From Acidobacteriota bacterium (GTDB taxonomy: Bacteria > Acidobacteriota > UBA890 > WLXD01): a DNA stretch of 64,000 nucleotides. Under the pieces are notes generated by a model. The model was not told the origin of the DNA. It saw only the letters and a program-made list of their open reading frames with translations, and ran no database searches. Both the position numbers and the translations under genes were made by a program. The DNA is taken from positions 1,406,803-1,470,802 of the forward strand of contig WLXD01000001.1 of the NCBI GenBank assembly GCA_012103255.1, given 5' to 3'. Below are positions 27,273-36,517 of this stretch, piece after piece; the stretch's first letter is position 1, and every line of letters starts with the position of its first letter.

Positions 27273-28282
27273 CGCGCGAATGTACGTACGCGGTTGCCCC
27301 CAATATCGCGTTCATCAAGTACTGGGGAGCGACGGACCTGGATAGCGCGCTGCCGCGTAATGCGTCGATCTCCATGACCATGAGCGAGTGCGCGAGCACC
27401 ACATCCGTGCGCTGTCTCGAGCCCGGTCAGCCCGATGAGATCTGGCTCGCCGGGATCGACGGCCTGGTGGCCGCGGAGGGGGCGTTCCGTGACCGCGCGC
27501 TGGCCCACGTAGAGCGCCTCCGCGAGTACGCAGGGGTTGATCATGGACTCGCGGTGGCCACGCGCAACAACTTTCCGGCGGCGGCGGGTATTGCCTCATC
27601 GGCCTCCGGCTTTGCCGCACTCACGGTCGCCACGCTCGGCGCTCTCGACAAAGAGGTTCCCGCTGCCGAACTCTCGGTGCTGGCACGCCGGTCAGGTTCT
27701 GGTTCGGCGTCGCGATCGGTGATGGGCGGCTACGTGCAGTGGCCTGATGGCGAGGATGCTGAGGGACCTGCCGTGCAGCTCGCGGCCGCGGATCACTGGG
27801 ATCTGCGCGACGTCGTGGTGCTCGTGCAGCAAGACGAGAAGAAGGTGTCTTCGCTCGACGGACACCGTCGGGCTCCCTCCAGTCCTCATTTCGAGCGTCG
27901 GCAGGAGCTCCTACCGGATCGGCTCGCAGCGGTTCGGTCCGCAATCGATTCGCGCGACCTGGCCATTCTCGGGCCGGTCATCGAAGAGGACGCCATCGAA
28001 CTTCATTTGATCGCGATGTCGTCACGACCGCCCATCTTCTATTGGCTTCCGGCGAGTCTCACAGTGCTGGCGGCGGTTCGGCGTCTGCGCGACCGCGGTG
28101 TGGAGGCCTGGGCCACGCTGGATGCCGGCGCGAATGTTCACGTGATTTGTGCGCCGGCCGCTGAAGAGGCTGTGGTTGCCGAGATGGAGAACCTGGACGG
28201 CGTACACGGCGTGCTCAGAGATCGTGTGGGCAGCGGGCCCAAGCGACTCGATCGCTCTCTCTTTGCGGTGACCAGTTCATGA
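27269..28282 (+). CDS. mvaD: Mevalonate phosphate/diphosphate decarboxylase, probably monophosphate-specific
   Basis: 337 aa GHMP-fold decarboxylase: NIAFIKYWGA (12-21), AAAGIASSASGFAALT, RRSGSGSASRSVMGGYVQW, and TLDAGANVHVI with the catalytic Asp285. Compared with canonical diphosphomevalonate decarboxylase, the lysine of KYWGK is Ala21, and the Arg of the SSR-x-GM motif is Leu196 (VSSLDGH). In S. epidermidis MDD I recall these two basic residues contacting the substrate diphosphate. With isopentenyl phosphate kinase as the next gene and no phosphomevalonate kinase in the operon, a mevalonate 5-phosphate to isopentenyl phosphate reaction is the best reading. Classical MDD activity is not excluded. 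Confidence 0.85.
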   Translation: MTRECTYAVAPNIAFIKYWGATDLDSALPRNASISMTMSECASTTSVRCLEPGQPDEIWLAGIDGLVAAEGAFRDRALAHVERLREYAGVDHGLAVATRNNFPAAAGIASSASGFAALTVATLGALDKEVPAAELSVLARRSGSGSASRSVMGGYVQWPDGEDAEGPAVQLAAADHWDLRDVVVLVQQDEKKVSSLDGHRRAPSSPHFERRQELLPDRLAAVRSAIDSRDLAILGPVIEEDAIELHLIAMSSRPPIFYWLPASLTVLAAVRRLRDRGVEAWATLDAGANVHVICAPAAEEAVVAEMENLDGVHGVLRDRVGSGPKRLDRSLFAVTSS

Positions 28283-29064
28283 AGCTCGCCGTAGTCAAAC
28301 TCGGTGGCAGCTTGATTACGAACAAGGGCGGCCGTCGATCCGTTAGCCGCAAGGATCTTGCTCGGCTGGCGGATGAGCTGGCTGAGGCGATCGGTCGGAG
28401 TCGACGGCGGTTCTTGATCGGCCATGGGAGCGGTTCGTTCGGACACGTGACTGCGTCCGAGCATGGAGTCCACCAAGGCAAGGCGAGTGCAGCCGGCGTT
28501 TCTGCCACCCAGGGAGTCGCTCGCGAACTCCACGAGATTGTCCTGGACGCCCTGCGCAAAGCTGGCCTGGCAACCTGGTCGGTCGCTCCGTCGAGCAGCA
28601 TCGTTACCAAGGACGGTCGGCCGGCCGCGGTAGCCCTCGAGGGGTTGGAGGCCGCGCTGGAATCGAAGTTGGTTGCGGTGACCTACGGGGACGTTGTGAT
28701 GGATCGCAACCAGGGGCATGCGATCTGCTCCACCGAGACCGCGTTGCTGGCGTACTGTCGACGTTTGCGGGCCCGCGGCGTCGGAATTCGTGACGCGTAC
28801 TGGTTCGGCAACACCGACGGTGTGTACGACGCGACAGGAGCCACGGTGAATCGCCTCAGAGCGGCGCAGGCGCCGGCCCTTGCCAGCGCGGTTGGTGGCT
28901 CTGCGGATACGGACGTGACCGGGGGGATGCGTCATCGTCTTGATACCGCCGTTGCATTTGCGCGGATCGGTGTGAGTTCCTGGATTCTCGACGGCGCGAC
29001 TCCGGGCGTCTTGCCGGAGGCGTTGATCGGCAAGTACCGCGGCGGAACCAGGGTCGTCAGCTAG
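28279..29064 (+). CDS. ipk: Isopentenyl phosphate kinase
   Basis: 261 aa amino-acid-kinase fold. VVKLGGSLITNKGG (5-18), GHGSGSFGHVTASEHG (48-63) with the IPK-diagnostic His (H56), TYGDVVMDRNQGHAICSTE, and GGMRHRLDTAVAFA. The GSFGH motif separates IPK from glutamate-5-kinase and uridylate kinase. Phosphorylates isopentenyl phosphate to IPP. ATGA overlap with the decarboxylase gene makes the two steps translationally coupled. Confidence 0.95.
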   Translation: MKLAVVKLGGSLITNKGGRRSVSRKDLARLADELAEAIGRSRRRFLIGHGSGSFGHVTASEHGVHQGKASAAGVSATQGVARELHEIVLDALRKAGLATWSVAPSSSIVTKDGRPAAVALEGLEAALESKLVAVTYGDVVMDRNQGHAICSTETALLAYCRRLRARGVGIRDAYWFGNTDGVYDATGATVNRLRAAQAPALASAVGGSADTDVTGGMRHRLDTAVAFARIGVSSWILDGATPGVLPEALIGKYRGGTRVVS

Positions 29065-29142
29065 CCTTCAGCGCGAAGGGGATGACCCGTAGTCGCGCTG
29101 GGGACATAATGCTCCCTCTGCTTCTTGACCCCTGAGCCTGCT

Positions 29143-30060
29143 ATGTCCCGCATCGACGAGCTTCTGACAACCACGAGCCGGACCTTCGCCCTGTCGATCC
29201 CGCTGTTGCCGGAGCCGACGCGCGCGCAGCTGGGCATTGCCTACCTGCTCTTCCGGATCGCGGACACCTTCGAGGACGCCACTGCGTGGTCCAACGAGCG
29301 CCGCATCGAGGCGTTGGGCGAGTTCGAAGATCTGCTCGAGAATGGCACCGCCGAGCGTGCGCTCGAGTTGGGCACCGCCTGGGCAGACGGGCGTCCGATC
29401 GAACACGAGGGCTACCTGGATCTACTCAGGGAAACGCCCGCCGTTATCGAAGCTTTTCAGGAACTTGAGCCCGAGGCGCGCGAGATCATTCGTCGCCATA
29501 CCTTGCGAACGGCGCGCGGCATGGCGCGCTTCGTGGATCGGACTGTGGCCGGCCAGTTGCGGCTCAACGATCTCGAGGATCTCCGCGACTACTGCTACGT
29601 CGTCGCCGGAATCGTAGGAGAACTGAGTACCGATCTCTTCGTTCTGGGGCGGGGGGCTCTCACCGACATTGCTGACTCCTTGCGGGCGCGCGCGCCACGG
29701 TTCGGCGAGGCCCTTCAGCTAGTGAATATCCTGAAGGACGCCGCGTTCGACGCAGGCGAAGGGCGCACCTACTTGCCGGCAGAGGTCGATCGCGACGAAG
29801 TGTTCGCGCTTGCCCGCGCGGATCTCGAAATCGCCGCGGACTACACCAATGAATTGCAGGCCGCTGCGGCGCCCCGCGGCATCGTCGCCTTCTGCGCCTT
29901 GCCCGTCCGCCTGGCCTTCGCGGCGCTGGAAGCCGTACATACGCATGGACCCGGCACGAAGGTCACGCGCGAACAGGTGTTCGCGATTGTCGACGCGATG
30001 AACCGTGCGCTCGACGCCGGGGCCCCGGCCGTTTCGGTGCCGGAGCCCGTCGGCAGCTGA
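29143..30060 (+). CDS. Squalene synthase (farnesyl-diphosphate farnesyltransferase)
   Basis: 305 aa all-helical prenyl synthase. TTSRTFALSIPLLP, first Asp motif DTFED (41-45), YCYVVAGIVGELSTDLF and second Asp motif NILKDAAFDAGEGRTYLP (D199/D203). The order and YCYxVAGxVG wording resemble the eukaryotic FDFT1-type enzyme more than HpnC/HpnD, which fits one-step squalene formation needing NADPH. Phytoene synthase is the alternative. ATG at 29143 chosen; a TTG 18 nt upstream is in frame. It lies 78 bp after ipk in the same direction and is probably the operon's last gene. Confidence 0.88.
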   Translation: MSRIDELLTTTSRTFALSIPLLPEPTRAQLGIAYLLFRIADTFEDATAWSNERRIEALGEFEDLLENGTAERALELGTAWADGRPIEHEGYLDLLRETPAVIEAFQELEPEAREIIRRHTLRTARGMARFVDRTVAGQLRLNDLEDLRDYCYVVAGIVGELSTDLFVLGRGALTDIADSLRARAPRFGEALQLVNILKDAAFDAGEGRTYLPAEVDRDEVFALARADLEIAADYTNELQAAAAPRGIVAFCALPVRLAFAALEAVHTHGPGTKVTREQVFAIVDAMNRALDAGAPAVSVPEPVGS

Positions 30061-30062
30061 CG

Positions 30063-30662
30063 CTAGTCGCGGATGACTTCGACGGTGCCGTAGGGCACGG
30101 CGCCCCCCTTGCCGTCGATGGCGAAGACACCGCAGTTGTAGCTCATCAGCATGTTCGGGTTCGTGTTGCCCGTACCCGCATGCGTGATCCAGAAGTCGAA
30201 GTAGGTGGTGCTGGCTTTGATCTTCTTCTGCACCAGGCCGATCCACACGCCGGTGAAGGCCACGACATTGCCCGTCACGGTGGCGAACTTCTTCGATTTT
30301 GTCTTGGTCCCCTGCTTGATCTCCACCGTGACGCTGGTGGGCGTGTTCTGCGCCGGCTTGCTCGTGTCCGGGTATTGGCTGAAGCCGCCGGCGCAGCCAA
30401 TCTGCAGGTTCTTCTTTGGCACGTTCTTGACCAGGTCGATGAAGTTCTCCGAACGGTCGCTGAACTCATGCACCGGCGGATACCAGCGGATGTGCTTGTT
30501 GGGAAGGTCCTTGATGGCCTCCGAGTTCTCGATCACGACGTTGATCTGCACGGTGCTACTGATCGGTTTGTGACCCTTGGCCGATTGAGCCACTTCCTGA
30601 CCGAGCGCCGGGAGCGAAAGAGCCAGTGCGGCGGTTGCGACTGTGTAGTGCGTGAAGTTCAT
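30063..30662 (-). CDS. Exported protein of unknown function
   Basis: 199 aa, signal peptide to about residue 21 (ALSLPALGQ). The rest is a polar, beta-rich protein with a few cysteines (GCAGGFSQY, SYNCGVFAI) and no motif I recognise. GAGGGAGA lies before the ATG. Same strand as the OmpA gene upstream, 24 bp away, so possibly cotranscribed. Confidence 0.8.
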   Translation of the reverse strand: MNFTHYTVATAALALSLPALGQEVAQSAKGHKPISSTVQINVVIENSEAIKDLPNKHIRWYPPVHEFSDRSENFIDLVKNVPKKNLQIGCAGGFSQYPDTSKPAQNTPTSVTVEIKQGTKTKSKKFATVTGNVVAFTGVWIGLVQKKIKASTTYFDFWITHAGTGNTNPNMLMSYNCGVFAIDGKGGAVPYGTVEVIRD

Positions 30663-30686
30663 CTCGAATCTCCCTCGGTGTTTCGG

Positions 30687-31949
30687 CTATTCGGCGGAAT
30701 TGAGGCGCAGAACGACCCGGCGATTCTCCTGACGCCCGGCCGCGGTTTCGTTGTCGGCGACCGGGTCGCCGGCGCCTTTGCCCATCGCCTGTAGGCGACT
30801 CTCGTCGATGCCGTTGTCGGTCAGGTAGCGAACGACGGATTCGGCTCGGCGCTGCGACAGCTCCAGGTTGTGCGCGTCCTCGCCGGTGCTGTCGGTGTGC
30901 CCCTCGATGATCAGTGCGATCTCCGGGTGGTCGGCAAGGGTCTCGACCATCTCCGTGAGAGTGGGGGTCGACTCGGGCCGCAGCACGTCGCTGTCAACAT
31001 CGAAGTAGATGCCGCGCGTGACGTATTCGCCGGTCTCCATCAGCCCGTCGTAGAGACGGTCGAGGCCGACGGCAATGGTGATCGAGGCGAGATAGGCCGG
31101 GTAGTTGCTGTTTGCCGTGATGCGCAACTCGAGCACATCGCTGCGCGGGAACTTCGCGTTGGGCACCTGAGCCACTCGGGTAGAGCCGGCGTAGAAGATG
31201 GCGTAGTCGGTGTCGAGGTCCGGCTCGCCGTCCACCTGCAGACGGTACGAGACGATCTCCCCGCGTGGATTCGATGTGTCCGTGGCGCTCGACTGCGGTC
31301 CGCCGTCCCGCGAGTAGATGCCGGGCTGGCGCGACATCGAGACGTAGTGGCCGTCGGCGCGGTTGCCGTCCTTGGTGAAGTAGAGCGACCCCGCTGCGTT
31401 GGCCGTCGCGGAACGGAAATCGATTTCAGCGGTGAAATCGTCGCCTAGCGCCTCGGGGAGCTGGATTCGGACTACGCTGCCTTGCGTTGCCTCGAGCACT
31501 CGCCGGCCGCCCATCTCCACGATCTGCATGTTGCCGCCCACGAATTCGAGCTGGCGCGCCGGGAAGCGCCCAACGCGCTCCCCGGAGAAGTCCGTCGCAT
31601 AGATCACCCGTCGGCCGGGTGTGTAGTCGTAGTTGCGCCAGACGCCGTCGCCGGGTTCTTCAGACGCTCGCGCCGCTTCCTCGGGGTCGGTAATCGGATT
31701 CCCGTTGGCATCGGTGATCAGTTCACCGTCTTCGTCAACGAACACCGTGTCCTTGCCGTCCTTGCGCGCTTCCTCGACGCACTCGTCGTCGTTGACCGCG
31801 CAGGTGACGGCGCCCTCGACCATTTCCTCGAGCGCCTTGCTCGCCTCGCGCTTGGCGCGATTGACGATACTCCCGAGCTGCGCTTCTGCTGGTAGCGCGA
31901 AGACCAGAGCGGCGGAAAGCGCCGCGAGTGCGAAGGGGCGTAGTCGCAT
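30687..31949 (-). CDS. OmpA-family protein with C-terminal peptidoglycan-binding domain
   Basis: 420 aa. Signal peptide to residue 23. A middle region of about 200 aa looks like a beta-sandwich that I cannot name. The C-terminal OmpA domain (about 315-418) shows IYFDVDSDVLRPESTPTL, IIEGHTDSTGEDAHNLELSQ and RRAESVVRYL...RQENRRVVL, with the Asp and Arg that bind diaminopimelate. Anchors the outer membrane to peptidoglycan. Confidence 0.92.
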   Translation of the reverse strand: MRLRPFALAALSAALVFALPAEAQLGSIVNRAKREASKALEEMVEGAVTCAVNDDECVEEARKDGKDTVFVDEDGELITDANGNPITDPEEAARASEEPGDGVWRNYDYTPGRRVIYATDFSGERVGRFPARQLEFVGGNMQIVEMGGRRVLEATQGSVVRIQLPEALGDDFTAEIDFRSATANAAGSLYFTKDGNRADGHYVSMSRQPGIYSRDGGPQSSATDTSNPRGEIVSYRLQVDGEPDLDTDYAIFYAGSTRVAQVPNAKFPRSDVLELRITANSNYPAYLASITIAVGLDRLYDGLMETGEYVTRGIYFDVDSDVLRPESTPTLTEMVETLADHPEIALIIEGHTDSTGEDAHNLELSQRRAESVVRYLTDNGIDESRLQAMGKGAGDPVADNETAAGRQENRRVVLRLNSAE

Positions 31950-31960
31950 GGTGATTTCCC

Positions 31961-32443
31961 CTAGTTGGTTGGTTCGAAGAAGCGCATGAGTCGCTCGAGC
32001 GGCTCCTTGAGCACGGGCTGAACGGCAGAGTTGGAGCCAAGCCGAACGACGTTGCCGACGAATCGGTTGTGCTCGCGCAGCCAGGCCACCGCGGTTACGC
32101 CGGAGTCCGGCCGGAACACACCGTCTTCGCGGAGCTCTCGCAGTCGGGCCAGAGGGCCGTCCACGAGCGCGTCAAGAGTCGGTACGGCGGTCTCGGCTGT
32201 GGCCGCGTCGCTTACCCCGTCGAGCGTCTGATTGATCTGTTCGAACACCGTCGTCCAGTTGGCGAGCAGTGCTTCGTCGTCGGCCAGTAGCGCATCGAGA
32301 TCCAACGATGCGCTCGCCGCTGGGACCGCTTCTGCGCGGGCGTTCTCGGGTGCGACGCTGTCTTCGGACGCCGGACCGCAGCTCATCGCCAGGAGCGCGA
32401 GCAGGCAGGCTGCGAACCCCACTGATGGTCTCTTGGTCGCCAT
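31961..32443 (-). CDS. Small lipoprotein of unknown function
   Basis: 160 aa from the ATG at 32443. The lipobox is LLALLAMSC with Cys22. The mature protein is helical and acidic. It ends 12 bp before the OmpA gene on the same strand, suggesting an envelope operon. Divergent from the kinase-TPR gene. Confidence 0.82.
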   Translation of the reverse strand: MATKRPSVGFAACLLALLAMSCGPASEDSVAPENARAEAVPAASASLDLDALLADDEALLANWTTVFEQINQTLDGVSDAATAETAVPTLDALVDGPLARLRELREDGVFRPDSGVTAVAWLREHNRFVGNVVRLGSNSAVQPVLKEPLERLMRFFEPTN

Positions 32444-32561
32444 GGCGGCCCCCGTTGGTGTCGAAAGCTGGGGCCGAGCGGCCCCTCGATATGGAATGCC
32501 CATACCGGAGATTCCGTTACAGCCGCATTTTGCTTCCGGCCGTGTCACACTCCCTTTCGCT

Positions 32562-35500
32562 ATGAGCGGGCCGAGGCGAGACGAGGACGAAGAGCGCAAG
32601 TCAGGGTCGGAGTCCGCCGCAGGCGACCCGGTGGCGCACATCCTCCAGCGGCGGGCCGACGCTGCCGATTTCACCCCCTTCGGGGTGGGCGAAGTGGTGG
32701 CCGATCGCTACCGTGTCGAGCGCCTCGTGGGTCGCGGCGGCAGCGGTCAGGTTTGGGAAGTTCATGATCTCGAACTCGACCAGCGCATCGCGCTCAAGAC
32801 GCTATCTAGCCGGCCGGGTCGTCAGATTCGCCATGCCCAGGCCCTGAAACACGAGGTTCAGCTGGCTCGGCGCGTGGCCCACAGGAACGTGTGCCGAGTG
32901 TTCGACATCGTCCCAGTGGCCGAGCATGACGGGGAGCCCGTCTGGGCCGTGACCATGGAGTTCCTCGCGGGCGAGTCTCTGGCCGAGCACGTTCGGCGAA
33001 CCGGACCATTGCCCTCCGCCACGGTTATCGATTTCGCGACCCAGTTGGCGGCTGGCATGGCAGCCGCTCACGACATCGGGGTAATCCATCGGGATTTGAA
33101 GCCCGAGAACATCATGCTCGTGAAGGCCGGCGAGGCCACGCGTGTCGTGATCGCGGACTTCGGTCTGGCTGCGGGTGAAGAGCCGGAGGAAGAGCGCGAC
33201 GTTCGTCTTGCAGGAAGCCCAATGACCATCGCGCCCGAACAGATCGAGGGCAACTCGGTGGGGCCGGCCGCTGATGTGTACGCGTGCGGCGTCGTTTGCT
33301 TCCACATGCTGACGGCCGACTGGCCGTTCCGTGGCCCAACGCCCCTGGCGACTGCTCTGGAGCGAATCGAGAGCCCACCACCCCGGCCGGTCGCCCAGAG
33401 TTCTGGCGTGCCGGCGGCGCTCGACGATTTGGTTGTCCGGTGCATGGCGCGCGACCCAGCGTCCCGCCCGGTGAATGGTGGCGCGCTGCGCGGCCAGCTC
33501 GAGGCGCTAGCGGGGTCGGACTTCAGTCCCGCTATCCCGAACATTTCTCCAGCCAAACGAGTTGCGGGTTTCCTCGTGCTCGCAGGGTTGGCCGCGTTCG
33601 CACTCGGCGATGGCGTGGGAGAATTGTCGAGCGCCGTACCGGTGAGAGGCGAGGTGCCCACGAGCGCCGGCGCTCCAGGTCGTCCGGGGATCGCGCTTGT
33701 GGGATTTGCCGCCGAAGGCGGGGACTGGGACTGGGTGGCCACCGCTCTTGCCGATCGCTTCGCGGCAGTGCTCGGGGTTGGCGACGAGCTCCGGGTCATA
33801 TCGCCCTCCCGAACTCAGCAGCTCGCCGTCGATCTCGGAGCGTCGGCATCGACGCCATCAGCGCGCGTGTCCGGCCTCATTGGCAGTCAAACCGGCGTGC
33901 AGTGGAATCTCGGAGGGAGCTACACCATTCGTGAGAGCGAGAACGGACGTCCGGAGTTGCACCTGGACCTGGTACTTCGAGGGCCACGCGCGCGTGTTGT
34001 GTCCTCTCGTTTTACCGGCCCCATCGGCGACCTGCCGTCGATCGCCCGTCAAGGCAGCGAGTGGGTCCGCGCCGAGCTCCGATTGTCGAGACCCGCGTCC
34101 GGCGAGATCGCCGGAACCCTTGCTGAGTTCGCCGCCGCGCCCGAGGCCGTTCGTCGTCATGCACTCGGCAAACAGGCCATGCGCCGGCAGGACTATGCGG
34201 CCGCGCGCGAACACTTCGAAGCCGCCGCCGCCGAGGAGCCCGGACACCCGCTCGTGCTCCTCGGGCTTGCGGAGGCGTGGTCAGCAGCCGGCCGCCCGGG
34301 CCCGGCGCGCGAGGCGGCGGAGGCCTCGCTCATCGGAATCGAACGCTTGGACCGCGCACGGCAACTCGAAGTACGAGGCCGCCACGCCATCGTTACGAAT
34401 CAGTGGGATGTGGCAGAGCAGACGTACGCCGCGTTGTTCGAGTTCTACCCCGATGATCTCGAATACGGCCTCCTGCTGGCAGAGTCGCAGGATCGTGGCG
34501 CGCGACTGGAGGCCGCACTCGAAACTCTCGGCCGACTGCGACAACTTCCGGCGCCATCCGGCCAGGATCCGCGGATTGATCTCACCGAAGCATGGGTTCG
34601 CTTCCATCAAGGTGACCATGTTGGCGCAGTGCCTTTCACTGAGCGCGCCGAGATCTCGGCCCGGCGACTGGGGCAACGCTCGCAGGTTGCACGTGCCCTT
34701 CAACTTCGGTCTGAACTGCTTGAGCGAGATGTGCCGTGGTCGGAGCGCGAACCGTTGCTCGCCGAGGCGAGCGAGCTCTTCGAAGCGATAGGTGACGCGC
34801 AGGGATTGATCATGATCCTGTTGCTGCGAGGCGACGCGGCGTTCGGCCGCGGTGATCTTGCCGGCGCGGCTGAAGACCAGGGTCGGGCCGTTGCGGAGGC
34901 AGAGCGGATCGGTGACAAGCGAACGCTGGCGCGGGCGCTTACCAGCTTGGCGATTACGCGCGATGTGATGGGGCAACTCGCCGCGGGTGCGGATCTCAAG
35001 GAGCGCGCGCTTGCCAACTATCGTGAGCGCGACGTGAAGATGGGTGCCGCGATCACTCTCGAGAACCTGGGGATCTCACTCTTCAAGCTGGGCCGGATGG
35101 CCGAGAGTCTGCAGCGATTCGATGAGGCGGGGCAGGAGTTTGCCCGGCTGGGCGATCTGATCGGAATTGCCTGGGTGCCGTATCACCAGGGTCGCGTGTG
35201 GCGCCAACTCGGCGAGGTGCGGTTGGCACGGCAGGAGATGAGTCAGGCGCGCGCGAACTCGTCGGATCGGCCGGAAGGTGGGCTCGAAATCTACGCGGAC
35301 TACGAAATCGCGTGGCTCGACATCACCGAGGACAATCTCGAGCGCGCCGTAGCCGAGACTCGACGCCTTCTCGAGCGCTACGACGCCGATGAGTTAGAGG
35401 TCGATGCGGCCGAGACCGAGGTGATGCTCGCTGAGCTCGATGTCGATCGTGGGGCATATGGACAGGCCATCGAAATGGCCACAGCCGCGCGACTACGGGC

Positions 35501-35939
35501 GATCAATAGCGGCTCGATGTACGTCGTCGCGGGTGCCGACATGCAGCGCGTTCACGCGGGACTCGCGAGCGGCAACGACGCGGTGGTCGAGGAAGCCTGC
35601 GATGCGCTCCGCGAGTTGGTCCCAACAATCGAGTACAAGGTCTGGGAACTCTCTGGGCGGGTTGCGCTGGCGCGCTGCGCGGCGTTCCGAGGCGATCCAG
35701 CGGCTGGCAGAGCAGCACTAGCGAGAGTTTCGGAAGAGGCGGCGCAGCTCGGTCTCGTGTGGGCCTACTCTGAAGCCGTGTTGCACCACGCCCGCATGCT
35801 GTACGAGGCCGGCGACGCCGACGATGCCCGCACGCTTCTTGGCCCGCTCCGCGCTCGTGCCGCGGAGGGCGGCTGGCATCGGACGCTCCGACAAATCGAT
35901 GAGATCGAGGACAGCCTCACAGCAGCCGAGGCCCCTTGA
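32562..35939 (+). CDS. Hanks-type Ser/Thr kinase with TM and TPR sensor region
   Basis: 1,125 aa from the ATG at 32562. Kinase domain about 50-315: VGRGGSGQVWEVHD, Lys79, HRDLKPEN 176-183, DFGLA 199-203, IAPEQ. One TM segment at about 332-350 is followed by a TolB-N-like stretch (VGFAAEGGDWDWVATALADRF) and a long run of TPR-type helices (from about 520 to the end). Followed by sigma and anti-sigma genes with overlapping starts, the ECF/kinase association known from Acidobacteriota and Planctomycetota; it probably transduces a stress signal to the sigma factor. Confidence 0.94.
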   Translation: MSGPRRDEDEERKSGSESAAGDPVAHILQRRADAADFTPFGVGEVVADRYRVERLVGRGGSGQVWEVHDLELDQRIALKTLSSRPGRQIRHAQALKHEVQLARRVAHRNVCRVFDIVPVAEHDGEPVWAVTMEFLAGESLAEHVRRTGPLPSATVIDFATQLAAGMAAAHDIGVIHRDLKPENIMLVKAGEATRVVIADFGLAAGEEPEEERDVRLAGSPMTIAPEQIEGNSVGPAADVYACGVVCFHMLTADWPFRGPTPLATALERIESPPPRPVAQSSGVPAALDDLVVRCMARDPASRPVNGGALRGQLEALAGSDFSPAIPNISPAKRVAGFLVLAGLAAFALGDGVGELSSAVPVRGEVPTSAGAPGRPGIALVGFAAEGGDWDWVATALADRFAAVLGVGDELRVISPSRTQQLAVDLGASASTPSARVSGLIGSQTGVQWNLGGSYTIRESENGRPELHLDLVLRGPRARVVSSRFTGPIGDLPSIARQGSEWVRAELRLSRPASGEIAGTLAEFAAAPEAVRRHALGKQAMRRQDYAAAREHFEAAAAEEPGHPLVLLGLAEAWSAAGRPGPAREAAEASLIGIERLDRARQLEVRGRHAIVTNQWDVAEQTYAALFEFYPDDLEYGLLLAESQDRGARLEAALETLGRLRQLPAPSGQDPRIDLTEAWVRFHQGDHVGAVPFTERAEISARRLGQRSQVARALQLRSELLERDVPWSEREPLLAEASELFEAIGDAQGLIMILLLRGDAAFGRGDLAGAAEDQGRAVAEAERIGDKRTLARALTSLAITRDVMGQLAAGADLKERALANYRERDVKMGAAITLENLGISLFKLGRMAESLQRFDEAGQEFARLGDLIGIAWVPYHQGRVWRQLGEVRLARQEMSQARANSSDRPEGGLEIYADYEIAWLDITEDNLERAVAETRRLLERYDADELEVDAAETEVMLAELDVDRGAYGQAIEMATAARLRAINSGSMYVVAGADMQRVHAGLASGNDAVVEEACDALRELVPTIEYKVWELSGRVALARCAAFRGDPAAGRAALARVSEEAAQLGLVWAYSEAVLHHARMLYEAGDADDARTLLGPLRARAAEGGWHRTLRQIDEIEDSLTAAEAP

Positions 35940-36517
35940 GTCGTGCAGCCCGTTGGACCCTGGAGCCGGAGTCGCTGGGCCGGTTCCTGTTACTGCTCGA
36001 CGCGGATGTGGCAGAGGCGGGTCGAAAGTACGAGCAACTGCGGCAGCGACTGATTCGGCTGCTCGAATGGCGCGGTTGCAACGACGCAGCCGCGCTCGCA
36101 GACCGTGTCATCAACCGGGTCGTCCGCCGTATTGATGAGGGCGCGACAGTGTCTCCGGATCGCGTCGCGGGATTCGCTGTGGGGGTGGCGCGCCTGGTGC
36201 ACTTCGAGTATCTGCGGGAGCGGAAACGCGAAGAACCCGGAGTGGCCGACACGGAACGCGCGCCGTTCGTACGAGGGACGTACTCGACCACAGATCTCCG
36301 TCTCCGAGAACTGGAGGATTCTCTTGACCGCCTGGACCCGGACGATCGCGAGCTGGTTCTCCGCTACCACGCACCCGGTCGCGACCGGATCGCGCGACGG
36401 CGGGCGATCGCCGACGAGCTGAGCACTACGACGGGTGCCCTGCGAGTCAGGGTGCACCGCATTCGCCAGCGCCTTGAACGGATGCTCGAGACCGGCAGGG
36501 GAGGGGAGCCAGCATGA
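35936..36517 (+). CDS. ECF-like RNA polymerase sigma factor
   Basis: 193 aa. The sigma-2-like part has LLEWRGCNDAAALADRVINRVVRRI and VAGFAVGVARLVHFEYLRERKRE (each in part). The sigma-4-like part has LDPDDRELVLRY and IADELSTTTGALRVRVHRIRQRLE. These match a family of kinase- or CHAT-linked sigma-70 relatives. It starts at a TTG overlapping the kinase stop (TTGA) and its own stop overlaps the next ATG. Confidence 0.85.
   Translation: MSRAARWTLEPESLGRFLLLLDADVAEAGRKYEQLRQRLIRLLEWRGCNDAAALADRVINRVVRRIDEGATVSPDRVAGFAVGVARLVHFEYLRERKREEPGVADTERAPFVRGTYSTTDLRLRELEDSLDRLDPDDRELVLRYHAPGRDRIARRRAIADELSTTTGALRVRVHRIRQRLERMLETGRGGEPA

Noticed and set aside
28279..29064. Glutamate 5-kinase or UMP kinase for the amino-acid-kinase-fold gene
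   Set aside because: The GSFGH motif and operon context specify isopentenyl phosphate kinase.
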